Shown piece by piece: positions 27,680 through 36,125 of a stretch of DNA of 64,000 nucleotides; position 1 is the first letter of the stretch; every line of letters begins with the position of its first letter. The stretch is taken from positions 50,473-114,472 of the forward strand of contig JBALVY010000012.1 in NCBI GenBank assembly GCA_036960375.1, in the 5' to 3' direction. The position numbers and the translations under genes were made by a program. Source of the stretch: CAWVSB01 sp036960375 (GTDB lineage Bacteria; Pseudomonadota; Gammaproteobacteria; Pseudomonadales; CAWVSB01). Under the pieces are notes generated by a model that was given only the letters and a program-made list of their open reading frames with translations, did no database searches and was not told the origin of the DNA.

Positions 27680-27937
27680 TTAAGCCGGAACTACATTTAC
27701 GTATTTACGGTTTTTAGGACCTTTTACAACAAACTCAACTCTACCTTCCGCCGTGGCGAACAACGTGTGGTCTTTACCACAACCTACATTCACTCCCGGG
27801 TGAAAACGCGTACCACGCTGACGGATCAGGATGTTACCTGCGACAGCTACCTGTCCACCGAACAGTTTTACACCAAGACGTTTGGATTCTGAATCGCGTC
27901 CGTTACGAGTACTACCGCCTGCTTTTTTATGAGCCAT
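27680..27937 (-). CDS. rpmA: 50S ribosomal protein L27
   Basis: An 85-residue protein beginning MAHKKAGGSTRNGRDSESKRLGVK, diagnostic of L27; its N-terminal tail reaches the peptidyl-transferase centre. No N-terminal extension is present, so no processing protease is needed. It is 21 bp after rplU in the same operon and has a terminator after it. Confidence 0.97.
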   Translation of the reverse strand: MAHKKAGGSTRNGRDSESKRLGVKLFGGQVAVAGNILIRQRGTRFHPGVNVGCGKDHTLFATAEGRVEFVVKGPKNRKYVNVVPA

Positions 27938-27958
27938 TGTTCTCTCCTAAATTTTGAG

Positions 27959-28270
27959 TTAGCCGCTAATACCGGTAATTTTAACTTCAGTAAACCACTG
28001 TCGATGGCCAGCACGTTTCATATGATGCTTACGACGCTTGAATTTGATGATGTGGATCTTCTTGTGACGTCCTTGGGAAATCACTTCAGCCGTCACCTTG
28101 GCACCTTCAACAACAGGTTCGCCAATTTTCACGCTATCGCCTTCGCCTACCATCAATACACGATCGAACTCGATGGTTTCGCCAGTAGGCAATTCAATTT
28201 TTTCCAGCTTGAGGGTCTCGCCCTCTACAACACGGTGTTGCTTACCACCGCTGACTATTACAGCGTACAT
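27959..28270 (-). CDS. rplU: 50S ribosomal protein L21
   Basis: A 103-residue protein beginning MYAVIVSGGKQHRV; the KFKRRKHHMKRAGHRQ segment is the 23S-binding signature. ATG 28270 with GGAG upstream is preferred to the frame start at 28282. It is the first gene of the rplU-rpmA operon. Confidence 0.97.
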   Translation of the reverse strand: MYAVIVSGGKQHRVVEGETLKLEKIELPTGETIEFDRVLMVGEGDSVKIGEPVVEGAKVTAEVISQGRHKKIHIIKFKRRKHHMKRAGHRQWFTEVKITGISG

Positions 28271-28413
28271 ATCTTGCTCCACATTTTGGCCTGCTTGCTG
28301 AATCAGATGGGTTTGACCAGCTCTTCAATAACACCTGTTATTGTTGAACCGCTCAAGGCAAGTCCAGGCACCCACACACGGCTAACCGATACGGGATTTG
28401 TTCAGGGGCGCGA

Positions 28414-28442
28414 ATTATATATAAGCTGCCCCTCCATGACAA
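28414..28442 (-). promoter_or_regulatory. rplU-rpmA promoter
   Basis: On the minus strand: TTGTCA (28442-28437), 17-bp spacer, perfect TATAAT (28419-28414). This implies an untranslated leader of roughly 135 nt ahead of rplU. Confidence 0.75.
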
Positions 28443-28559
28443 GGACAAAAACGCATCCATTTCGATACAGGACGGTGTATCTGCAAATTGTATAAACCGC
28501 CGCTTGACAGGGCCGCGGCCGCTACCTAGCATGACGCGCTCTGAAGCAGGGATACCCCA

Positions 28560-29522
28560 ATGGACGCCATTCGCAACGCCGTAGCCAACGATTTTGATGC
28601 CGTTAACCAGCTAATCATTGACGAGCTGCACTCTGATGTCGGCTTAGTAGAAAGTATTGGCCACTATATAGTTGATGCCGGCGGTAAACGCATGCGTCCC
28701 ATATTGGTGTTATTAAGCGCCATGGCACATGGCTACCAAGGTAAACAGCATATCGAATTGGCCGCTGTCATTGAGTTTATTCACACTGCCACACTGCTAC
28801 ACGATGACGTCGTTGATATTTCCAGCCTGCGCCGGGGCCGCCCCACCGCCAACGCCGAATGGGGCAATGCGCCCAGCGTCCTGGTGGGTGATTTCATCTA
28901 TTCTCGTGCCTTTCAGCTGTTAGTGCGTATTGGTCACATGGATATCATGCAACTGACCGCCAATACCACTAACCGCATAGCCGAAGGTGAGGTATTACAA
29001 CTGGAGATGGCCGGCAAGCCGGATACCACTGAATCGACCTACCATCAGATTATCGAGCGTAAAACGGCCATTCTATTCGAAGCTGCCACCCGCGGCGGTG
29101 CCATTCTAGCCAACAGCAGTGAACCGGAGTGTATACGCGCCGGCGCCTATGGCCATCATCTCGGCATGGCTTTCCAGCTTATTGACGATGTACTCGATTA
29201 TCGTGGCGACGCCGCCACCATGGGTAAAAATCTCGGTGACGACCTGGCCGAGGGCAAACCTACGCTTCCGCTTATTTTCACCATGCGTGAGGGCAGTCAG
29301 CAGCAACGTGACCTCGTTACACATGCCATCTCCAACAAAACTGCCGAAAATCTCGATCAGATACTCACCGCGGTCAACGAAACAGGTGCACTCGACTATA
29401 CCGAGCAACAAGCGATAGAACATCAATCCTTGGCCTTAGCGGCCTTATCAGAGCTTCCTGCCAACAATTATCGTACGCAGATGGAGCGATTGGCGGTGCT
29501 GGCTGTTAAGCGGGATCACTAG
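28560..29522 (+). CDS. ispB: Octaprenyl (polyprenyl) diphosphate synthase
   Basis: A 320-residue all-trans prenyltransferase that makes the quinone side chain. The first Asp-rich motif is LLHDDVVDISSLRRGRP (near residue 80) and the second QLIDDVLDYRGD (near residue 207); both are the Mg-diphosphate sites. Small residues ahead of the first motif fit a long-chain product. It is divergent from rplU, the usual arrangement in this lineage. Confidence 0.95.
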   Translation: MDAIRNAVANDFDAVNQLIIDELHSDVGLVESIGHYIVDAGGKRMRPILVLLSAMAHGYQGKQHIELAAVIEFIHTATLLHDDVVDISSLRRGRPTANAEWGNAPSVLVGDFIYSRAFQLLVRIGHMDIMQLTANTTNRIAEGEVLQLEMAGKPDTTESTYHQIIERKTAILFEAATRGGAILANSSEPECIRAGAYGHHLGMAFQLIDDVLDYRGDAATMGKNLGDDLAEGKPTLPLIFTMREGSQQQRDLVTHAISNKTAENLDQILTAVNETGALDYTEQQAIEHQSLALAALSELPANNYRTQMERLAVLAVKRDH

Positions 29523-29610
29523 GCCCACTCTTCGACAAGGATTCTGATTCCAAATCCTAAGTTTCAAGTCAACTTCAAAAAATTCTGACTGGTGGTTTGG
29601 CGCGCTGAAA

Positions 29611-29778
29611 GGTGTGATGTGGGTGGTGCTTTTCGAATCGACCACAACTGCGTCAGCTACGCCGATTGCTAAAGAACTCGCACAAGCGCTCAGACATACT
29701 TTAGCTTAACAACATCGGCGCAGCTGACTCCGTTGACCATGGCCTGATTGATTCGAAAAACACCACCCACATCACACC
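29611..29778 (-). repeat. Nested inverted-repeat element, copy 2
   Basis: Minus orientation. The outer stem of 29 bp has one mismatch (29750-29778 with 29611-29639). Unpaired AATCA is at 29745-29749; box stem GGCCA/TGGTC; imperfect inner stem; core stem GCTAAAG/CTTTAGC (29699-29705 with 29668-29674) around TATGTCTGAGCG...GCGAGTT. The outer arms have no similarity to those of other copies. Confidence 0.85.
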
Positions 29779-29922
29779 AAGTCATATTCTGAGCCGAGAC
29801 CCCGTAAAACAATGGGGGACGGAGCATTATATGCACAATTCCCGAACCGCAATGCTTATAAAGACCTGAAATATCACCCCGGAACGCACAACAGATCAGA
29901 CGAAGCTCAGTGGGAGGGTGGA

Positions 29923-30077
29923 GCGTGATGGTGATGTGGAGAACAATCAGATCGCGGTTAAGCTTGTTGGGTCTTTACGGCGTTTTTAGCTAAAGTATGT
30001 CTGAGCGCTTACGCGAGCTCTTTAGCGATCATAAAGTCCCGACTAGTTTGCGATCGTTCTCCACCGCACTGTCACGC
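29923..30077 (+). repeat. Nested inverted-repeat element, copy 3 (degenerate stems)
   Basis: Plus orientation. The outer stem 29923-29944 with 30056-30077 has four mismatches. AATCA (29945-29949), GATCGC (29950-29955)/GCGATC (30050-30055) and GGTTA are intact. The inner stem is interrupted by mismatches. The core GCTAAAG (29989-29995)/CTTTAGC (30020-30026) is intact. Conserved boxes are kept while the stems have decayed. Confidence 0.8.
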
Positions 30078-30130
30078 TTAACCCGAGACTAAAATCTAGT
30101 AACTCAAACATACAGCACATAGCGAGGCCA

Positions 30131-30289
30131 GCATTCGGTGACACTGCGGGGAACAATCAGATCGCGTTTAAGCGGTTTGGGGTTTTCCGACGTTTTTAGC
30201 TAAAGTATGTTTGAGCGCTTGCGCGAGTTCTTTAGCGGTCGGAAAATCCCAAACCGCTTGCGATCGTTCCCCGCAGTGTCACCGAATGC
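30131..30289 (+). repeat. Nested inverted-repeat element, copy 4
   Basis: Plus orientation. Outer stem: 24 bp perfect (30131-30154 with 30266-30289), extendable by GGCC on each side. AATCA 30155-30159; box stem GATCGC 30160-30165/GCGATC 30260-30265; GTTTA 30166-30170; ~20-bp inner stem with one mismatch; CGTTTTTA 30191-30198; core GCTAAAG 30199-30205/CTTTAGC 30230-30236. A cleaner example of the family. Confidence 0.88.
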
Positions 30290-30319
30290 AGGCCGGGGTT
30301 AATGCATCAACTCGCCCAA

Positions 30320-31663
30320 CTAAACGCCCAGCAAAGCCAGAATCTCATCCCGCTTCTGCTCCATCAACGCTCGGTCACCACGCGACTCAACATTCAGACG
30401 TACTACAGGCTCAGTATTTGACATCCGCAAATTAAAACGCCAATCAGCGAAGTCCATCGACAAACCGTCTACGGAAGAAATCGTTGGATCGAACGATTCA
30501 TAGTGCTCACGCACAAGCGCAATGGCTGCGCCAGGGTCATCAATGCGATTATTGATCTCGCCGCTAACAGGAAAAGCCTTGGTGCAATCGGCTACCAGTT
30601 CAGACAAACCCTTGCCAGAAACACTGATCAATTGAGCCACCAAAAGCCACGGAATCATACCGCTATCACAGTAGGCGAAATCACGAAAATAGTGATGCGC
30701 GCTCATTTCACCGCCATAAATAGCGTTTTCCTTGCGCATGCGCTCCTTAATAAAAGCGTGACCCGTTTTGCTCTCTACCGCAACGCCACCAAACTTTTCC
30801 GCCGTAGCGATAGTATTCCAGGTTAGACGCGGGTCGTGAACGATGCGCTCACCAGGATGCTGAAGCAAAAATGCTTCGGCCAGCAAACCGACCAAATAAT
30901 AGCCTTCAACAAAATCACCTGTCTCATCAAAGAAAAAACACCGATCAAAGTCGCCATCCCAGGCAATGCCCAGATGCGCGCCATTTTCAATGACCGCATC
31001 ACGGGTCGGCTGTCGGTTTTCTACCAGCAAAGGATTGGGTACACCATGCGGAAAATGACCATCCGGCTCGTGATGTAGCTTAATAAAATCAAACGGTAGA
31101 TACGGTTCAATAGCATCTAAAGCGGCACCGGCAGCGCCATTGCCCGCGTTAACAACTAACTTAAGCGGCTGTAATTTATCCAAATCAACATAGGATAGTA
31201 AATGCTGAACATAGGCCGGACGCGTCTCGAGAGACTGCAGGGTGCCGCGCTTTTCTACCCGTGTAAATTCTCCCAGTTCCGCTAACCGATGTATGTCATC
31301 CAAACCGCTATCACCGCTAATAGGGATAGACAGCTCGCGCACGAACTTCATGCCGTTATAGTCCATAGGGTTGTGACTGGCCGTCACGACGATACCGCCA
31401 TCCATCTCGGCATAAGAAGTGGCGAAGTAAATTTCTTCCGTGCCACATTCACCAATATGAAATACATCGACGCCGCTAACCAGCAAACCTTCTGCCAGAG
31501 CCTCGCAGATTTCCGGACTGGTCAGGCGAATATCATGACCGATGACGACTTTTTTAGGCTGGATTACCTGTGCAAAAGCACAACCAATACGATAAGCAAT
31601 ATCAACATTAAGCTCATCGGGCACACGGCCCCGTACGTCGTAGGCCTTAAAACAATTTAACAT
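30320..31663 (-). CDS. manB: Phosphomannomutase/phosphoglucomutase
   Basis: A 447-residue alpha-D-phosphohexomutase converting mannose-6-P and mannose-1-P (and often the glucose forms). The phosphoserine loop is VTASHNPMDYNGMKF (near residue 99), the Mg loop DGDFDRCFFFD (near residue 240), and the sugar loop GGEMSAHHYFRD. ATG 31663 is used; TTG one codon earlier has slightly better spacing to GGGAG. It is last in the sugar-nucleotide operon, supplying substrate for the guanylyltransferase. By name it could equally be cpsG or algC. Confidence 0.9.
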   Translation of the reverse strand: MLNCFKAYDVRGRVPDELNVDIAYRIGCAFAQVIQPKKVVIGHDIRLTSPEICEALAEGLLVSGVDVFHIGECGTEEIYFATSYAEMDGGIVVTASHNPMDYNGMKFVRELSIPISGDSGLDDIHRLAELGEFTRVEKRGTLQSLETRPAYVQHLLSYVDLDKLQPLKLVVNAGNGAAGAALDAIEPYLPFDFIKLHHEPDGHFPHGVPNPLLVENRQPTRDAVIENGAHLGIAWDGDFDRCFFFDETGDFVEGYYLVGLLAEAFLLQHPGERIVHDPRLTWNTIATAEKFGGVAVESKTGHAFIKERMRKENAIYGGEMSAHHYFRDFAYCDSGMIPWLLVAQLISVSGKGLSELVADCTKAFPVSGEINNRIDDPGAAIALVREHYESFDPTISSVDGLSMDFADWRFNLRMSNTEPVVRLNVESRGDRALMEQKRDEILALLGV

Positions 31664-31681
31664 CAAATAGAACTCCCGAAT

Positions 31682-32509
31682 TTACTTTGTCGAGTAAATA
31701 TTTTCAAAACAATAATTTGTCGCTTCGACAAAACCTTCGACACTACCGCAGTCAAATCGCTTACCTTTGAATTTGTAAGCCAGCACACAACCCTCACGCG
31801 CCTGCGTTAACAAGGCATCGGTTATCTGTACTTCACCATTTTTACCCGGCGGCGTATTTTCGATAATATCGAAAATATCGGGAGTAAGAATATAACGACC
31901 AATGATTGCAAGATTAGAAGGTGCATCTTCGGGGTCAGGTTTCTCAACCATATCATCGACCCGGAACAAACCTTCCTTTAGCGGCTCGCCAGAAATTATG
32001 CCGTATTTATGTGTATCTTCTTTAGGCACTTCCTGAATAGCAACAATACTGCAGCGAAACTGTTTATACAGCCTGGCCATTTGCGCCATCACTCCGTCGC
32101 CATCGTTAAAACACAAGTCATCTGCCAGTATTACACCAAAGGCCTCGTTACCAATGAGAGATCGCCCGGTCAGTATCGCATTACCCAAACCTGCCATTTC
32201 TTTCTGCCGAACATAGGTAAAGACGGCTTCGTCCTGCACTCTGCGAATAGAGTTTAAATAAACCTCTTTGCCGGTACCCTCAATCTGGTGCTCCAATTCG
32301 TAATTGACGTCGAAGTGATCCTCGATAGCCCGCTTGCCACGACCGGCAACCATCGCGATACCCGTCATCCCAGCATCAATGGCCTCTTCAACCCCGTACT
32401 GCACCAAAGGTTTGTTAACAATAGGCAGCATTTCTTTGGGCATGGCCTTGGTAGCGGGTAAAAATCGCGTGCCGTAGCCAGCCACCGGAAATAAACATTT
32501 CTTGATCAT
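31682..32509 (-). CDS. galU: UTP-glucose-1-phosphate uridylyltransferase
   Basis: A 275-residue nucleotidyltransferase producing UDP-glucose. The N-terminal motif FPVAGYGTRFLPATKAMPKEMLPI and the later VEKPDPEDAPSN block are diagnostic. It overlaps the upstream guanylyltransferase gene by 4 bp, so is translationally coupled, and supplies the substrate of Ugd in the same operon. Confidence 0.96.
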   Translation of the reverse strand: MIKKCLFPVAGYGTRFLPATKAMPKEMLPIVNKPLVQYGVEEAIDAGMTGIAMVAGRGKRAIEDHFDVNYELEHQIEGTGKEVYLNSIRRVQDEAVFTYVRQKEMAGLGNAILTGRSLIGNEAFGVILADDLCFNDGDGVMAQMARLYKQFRCSIVAIQEVPKEDTHKYGIISGEPLKEGLFRVDDMVEKPDPEDAPSNLAIIGRYILTPDIFDIIENTPPGKNGEVQITDALLTQAREGCVLAYKFKGKRFDCGSVEGFVEATNYCFENIYSTK

Positions 32510-33942
32510 AGTTCAGAACTCCCTGCTGCGGCCATACGGCCGTATACGTCCTCAAAACGGACAATGTCATCTTCTCCCAGATAACTGCCGGTTTGTACTT
32601 CAATTATTTCCAACGGTATAGCGCCAGGGTTGGTCAGACGATGTTTGTGCCCCAAAGGAATATAGGTCGACTGATCTTCACTGAGCATAAATTCCTTGCC
32701 GTCGCATTCAACCAGCGCCGTACCCTTCACCACAATCCAGTGCTCGGCGCGATGATGATGCATTTGCAAAGACAAGGAATGTGCCTGATTAACAATAATA
32801 CGTTTTACCTGAAAGCGATCAGACTCGACCAGCGACTCATAAGAACCCCAGGGCCGATATACACGCGTATGCGATTCTATTTCAGGGCGCCCCTGCGCCT
32901 TGAGCCTGTCGACGATTTTTTTTACGTCCTGTACGTGATCGCGACTGGAGACCAACACCGCATCAGCGGTTTCAACCACTACCAGGTTATCGACACCCAC
33001 CGCAGCCAGCAAGCGCGACTCGCTGTGTAAATAGCTGTTACCAACCTGGTAAGTTTCTACATCGCCGCGCACTACGTTGCCATCGCTATCACCATCCTGA
33101 ACCTCCCATAAAGAAGACCAGGCACCCACATCGCTCCAGCCCGCATCCAAAGGTACCACCACCCCCTTTAGGGTGTGTTCCATCACCGCATAGTCGATGG
33201 AATCATCCGGACTGGCACAAAATGCTGTTTTATCGAGACGAATAAAATCGAGATCAGAGGTCGCGGACTGCAATGCAGCCGTTGCTGCCTGAAAAATCGG
33301 TTCTGCATGATTCTCCAGCTCCGCCAAATACGCGCCTGCGCCCAGCAGAAACATTCCGCTATTCCAGTAATATGAGCCATCTTCTACATAGGATTTAGCA
33401 GTAACAGCATCAGGTTTTTCGACAAACTCGCCAATACTAAAGCCAACATCACCCAGCGCATCGCCACGACGAATATAACCGTAACCCGTCTCGGGTGAGA
33501 CTGGTACCACGCCAAAGGTCACCAGGTAATTTTCAGAAGCCAGCGCCAAACCGCGGGTCACCGCAGCACAAAATTCTTCGTCGTCGGCAATAACATGGTC
33601 AGCAGGCAAAACCAGCATCAGCCCATCGGGGTCCTGTTGCTGCACCCAGGCTGCCGCTGCCGCAACCGCCGGCGCCGTATTACGACCCTCGGGCTCGAGC
33701 AAGATAGTTGCACCTTCGATCTCTAATTGACGCAACTGCTCTGCCACTAAAAACCGGTGTTCTTCATTACAGACAATCAACGGTGCCGCTACATCCAGGC
33801 CACCAACACGCGCAATCGTTTGCTGCAACATAGAGGTCTGATGATGCACCAGAGGTAAAAACTGCTTGGGATATAACTGGCGCGATACAGGCCACAATCG
33901 GCTACCTACACCACCAGACAAAAACACCGGATATAACTTCAC
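32506..33942 (-). CDS. manC: Mannose-1-P guanylyltransferase / mannose-6-P isomerase
   Basis: A 478-residue two-domain enzyme. The N-terminal GDP-mannose pyrophosphorylase domain has FLSGGVGSRLWPVSRQLYPKQ; the C-terminal cupin-type isomerase domain has SLQMHHHRAEHWIVVKG and ends with EIQTGSYLGEDDIVRFED. It makes GDP-mannose. The start is GTG 33942, overlapping the ugd stop codon by 1 bp (TAGTG). Alternative family names are AlgA and CpsB. Confidence 0.94.
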   Translation of the reverse strand: MKLYPVFLSGGVGSRLWPVSRQLYPKQFLPLVHHQTSMLQQTIARVGGLDVAAPLIVCNEEHRFLVAEQLRQLEIEGATILLEPEGRNTAPAVAAAAAWVQQQDPDGLMLVLPADHVIADDEEFCAAVTRGLALASENYLVTFGVVPVSPETGYGYIRRGDALGDVGFSIGEFVEKPDAVTAKSYVEDGSYYWNSGMFLLGAGAYLAELENHAEPIFQAATAALQSATSDLDFIRLDKTAFCASPDDSIDYAVMEHTLKGVVVPLDAGWSDVGAWSSLWEVQDGDSDGNVVRGDVETYQVGNSYLHSESRLLAAVGVDNLVVVETADAVLVSSRDHVQDVKKIVDRLKAQGRPEIESHTRVYRPWGSYESLVESDRFQVKRIIVNQAHSLSLQMHHHRAEHWIVVKGTALVECDGKEFMLSEDQSTYIPLGHKHRLTNPGAIPLEIIEVQTGSYLGEDDIVRFEDVYGRMAAAGSSEL

Positions 33943-35297
33943 TATTTATTTATCCATTTTAGGTTATTGCGACCAATGGCAAAATATTCAAAGCCCAATT
34001 CGGCCAGCATTTCCGGCTCAAACTGATTACGGCCATCAAAAATAAGCGGCTCGCTCATCAGCTCTAACATAGCGGGAAAATCGGGCTGTCGAAAACGCTT
34101 CCACTCAGTCATAAGTGCCAGCGCATCAACTTGTTTTAGCGCATCGTATTGATAAGACACAAAGGTCAGTGCGCCGGATGAAAACCACTGCTCATCAAAA
34201 TATTCACGCGCAGCTTCAATGGCCACCGGGTCATAGGCAACAACCTTCGCACCTGCCTGCAATAACGCCGTTATAAGCACTACCGAAGGTGCCTCACGCA
34301 TATCATCGGTGCCGGGCTTAAAGGACAAGCCCCACACAGCGATAGTTTTATCTTCAAAATCACCGTCGAACCTGTCGCTTATTTTTTCGAATAAACGATG
34401 CTTTTGCAGCTGATTGCGATGTTCAACCGCGCTCAGCACGCTGGCATCTGCGCCGGCATCCCGGGCCATTGAAATCACCGCTTTGACATCTTTCGGGAAA
34501 CAGGAACCACCGTAACCTGCGCCAGGGTATATAAAGGAGAAACCGATACGATTATCCGAGCCTATACCCAAACGTACCTGCTCAACATCCACATCCAGCT
34601 GGTCGCACAGGTCGGCTATTTCGTTCATGAAGGAAATTTTGGTTGCCAACATCGCGTTGCCGGCGTATTTGGTCATTTCAGCATCACGTACTCCCATATA
34701 CAGAATACGATCATGATTTCTGACAAAAGGCGCATATAAACGACCAATCTGTTCTTTTGCTCGCTCAGAATCTGTACCCACTACCACTCGATCCGGGCGC
34801 ACAAAATCCTGTATCGCCGAGCCTTCTTTTAAGAATTCCGGGTTGCTAATCACATCAAACTCGAGAGGCTCGCCACGCTTATCTACCGCCGCCTGAATTC
34901 TGGCTTGAACTTTCTCTGCCGTACCCACCGGCACGGTGGATTTATCCACTACCACCAGATAACCGTGCATATTACGGCCAATATCATCTGCCACTGCCAA
35001 CACCGCCGTTAAATCGGCCGAGCCATCGGCTCCCGATGGCGTACCAACCGCGATAAAGGCGAATTCGGCATCAACCAGCGCGGCGTTCAAGTCTGTCGTG
35101 AAGCTCAACAAACCGGCTTCAATGTTATTACTCAGTAACTGTTCCAGTCCCGGTTCATAAATGGGACATTCGCCGCGCTGCATTTGTGCCACTCGTTCGG
35201 CATTGATATCAACACAAACAACGTGATTGCCCATTTCAGCAAAACAGGCGCCAGTAACCAGCCCCACATAACCACTTCCAACAATTACGACCCTCAA
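33942..35297 (-). CDS. ugd: UDP-glucose 6-dehydrogenase
   Basis: A 451-residue enzyme oxidising UDP-glucose to UDP-glucuronate with two NAD. The Rossmann motif VVIVGSGYVGLVTG is at the N-terminus, the catalytic Cys is in GYGGSCFPKD (near residue 264), and the STVPVGT and NPEFLKEGSA blocks are typical. I chose TTG 35297 (LRVVIVGSG) since AGGGAAGAG sits just upstream; the longer TTG at 35330 lacks a site. It leads the four-gene operon. GDP-mannose dehydrogenase is a less likely alternative. Confidence 0.9.
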   Translation of the reverse strand: MRVVIVGSGYVGLVTGACFAEMGNHVVCVDINAERVAQMQRGECPIYEPGLEQLLSNNIEAGLLSFTTDLNAALVDAEFAFIAVGTPSGADGSADLTAVLAVADDIGRNMHGYLVVVDKSTVPVGTAEKVQARIQAAVDKRGEPLEFDVISNPEFLKEGSAIQDFVRPDRVVVGTDSERAKEQIGRLYAPFVRNHDRILYMGVRDAEMTKYAGNAMLATKISFMNEIADLCDQLDVDVEQVRLGIGSDNRIGFSFIYPGAGYGGSCFPKDVKAVISMARDAGADASVLSAVEHRNQLQKHRLFEKISDRFDGDFEDKTIAVWGLSFKPGTDDMREAPSVVLITALLQAGAKVVAYDPVAIEAAREYFDEQWFSSGALTFVSYQYDALKQVDALALMTEWKRFRQPDFPAMLELMSEPLIFDGRNQFEPEMLAELGFEYFAIGRNNLKWINK

Positions 35298-35481
35298 AAT
35301 ACACTCTTCCCTGGTTAAATTTGCACCCAAAACACCGTAAACCGGACAGCACGATACTCAGCCGCTAATTGTGACACTTCCGCCTGCGGATGAATAGATC
35401 TGGACAGAATTACCTTAGACAGTACAATTGTGCCTCCGAACTCATGCAATTGGGATTTTTAGCCGGTTACAGGCCCCACCC

Positions 35482-36051
35482 ATGAGTACCTCACCAGAAC
35501 AGGATGCAACTGTGATAAACCCCGTACCCCCTCTTACTCATATTCACTCTTTTTCTAAAGAAGAGCTGGTAGCCTGCGGCAATGGCCAATTATTTGGCGA
35601 AGGTAACGCTCGCCTACCCACCGATAATATGCTGATGGTTGATCGTATTAACAATATCAGCCTCGAAGGCGGTAAATACGGCAAAGGTGAAATAGTCGCT
35701 GAACTCGACATCAACCCTGATCTCTGGTTTTTCCAGTGTCATTTCCCCACAGACCCGGTTATGCCTGGCTGTCTGGGACTGGACGCGCTGTGGCAACTAG
35801 TCGGTTTTATGCTGTCGTGGAAGGGTAACCCCGGACGTGGTCGAGCGCTGGGAGCAGGCGAAATCAAATTCACCGGGCAAGTACTGCCAACAGCCAAAAA
35901 GGTCACCTACAACATCGATTTCAAGCGCATTATTGAGCGCAAGCTGGTCATGGGCATTGCCGATGGCAGTATGTCAGTAGACGGCAAGGAAATTTACACC
36001 TGTAAAGACCTTCGGGTAGGCCTGTTTACCGACATGAGTGTCATGACCTGA
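35482..36051 (+). CDS. fabA: 3-hydroxydecanoyl-ACP dehydratase/isomerase
   Basis: A 189-residue hot-dog-fold enzyme that introduces the cis double bond in unsaturated fatty acid synthesis. The active-site His is in WFFQCHFPTDPVMPGCLGLDALWQ, with Asp in the same block. The start at ATG 35482 is the best fit to family length, though the ribosome site (CAGG) is modest and the N-terminus is about 17 residues longer than E. coli FabA. FabB follows after 74 bp, the standard pairing. Confidence 0.95.
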   Translation: MSTSPEQDATVINPVPPLTHIHSFSKEELVACGNGQLFGEGNARLPTDNMLMVDRINNISLEGGKYGKGEIVAELDINPDLWFFQCHFPTDPVMPGCLGLDALWQLVGFMLSWKGNPGRGRALGAGEIKFTGQVLPTAKKVTYNIDFKRIIERKLVMGIADGSMSVDGKEIYTCKDLRVGLFTDMSVMT

Positions 36052-36080
36052 TAAGCAGAGGCGATTCATGCTTCGAGGCG

Positions 36081-36089
36081 TGATATAAT
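36081..36089 (+). promoter_or_regulatory. Extended -10 promoter ahead of fabB
   Basis: TGATATAAT matches an extended -10 element (TGN plus perfect TATAAT), 36 bp before the fabB start, without a clear -35. FabB may therefore be expressed in addition to readthrough from fabA. Confidence 0.55.
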
Positions 36090-36125
36090 CTCCAACTTAA
36101 CGCATCAAAAACAAGAGGTTGCACT

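Larger units (their letters stand above)
29523..30319. other. 797-bp gene-free gap with three hairpin elements
   Basis: Between convergent ispB and the phosphomannomutase gene. It holds elements at 29611-29778 (minus), 29923-30077 (plus) and 30131-30289 (plus). The 144-bp spacer between the first two contains one copy of the GGGGGACGGAGCA motif (29813-29825). No coding sequence is supported. Confidence 0.8.

Noticed and set aside
27929..28495. 188-residue open frame on the plus strand over rplU
   Set aside because: It lies antisense to rplU and its promoter, is rich in unlikely composition and has no support.
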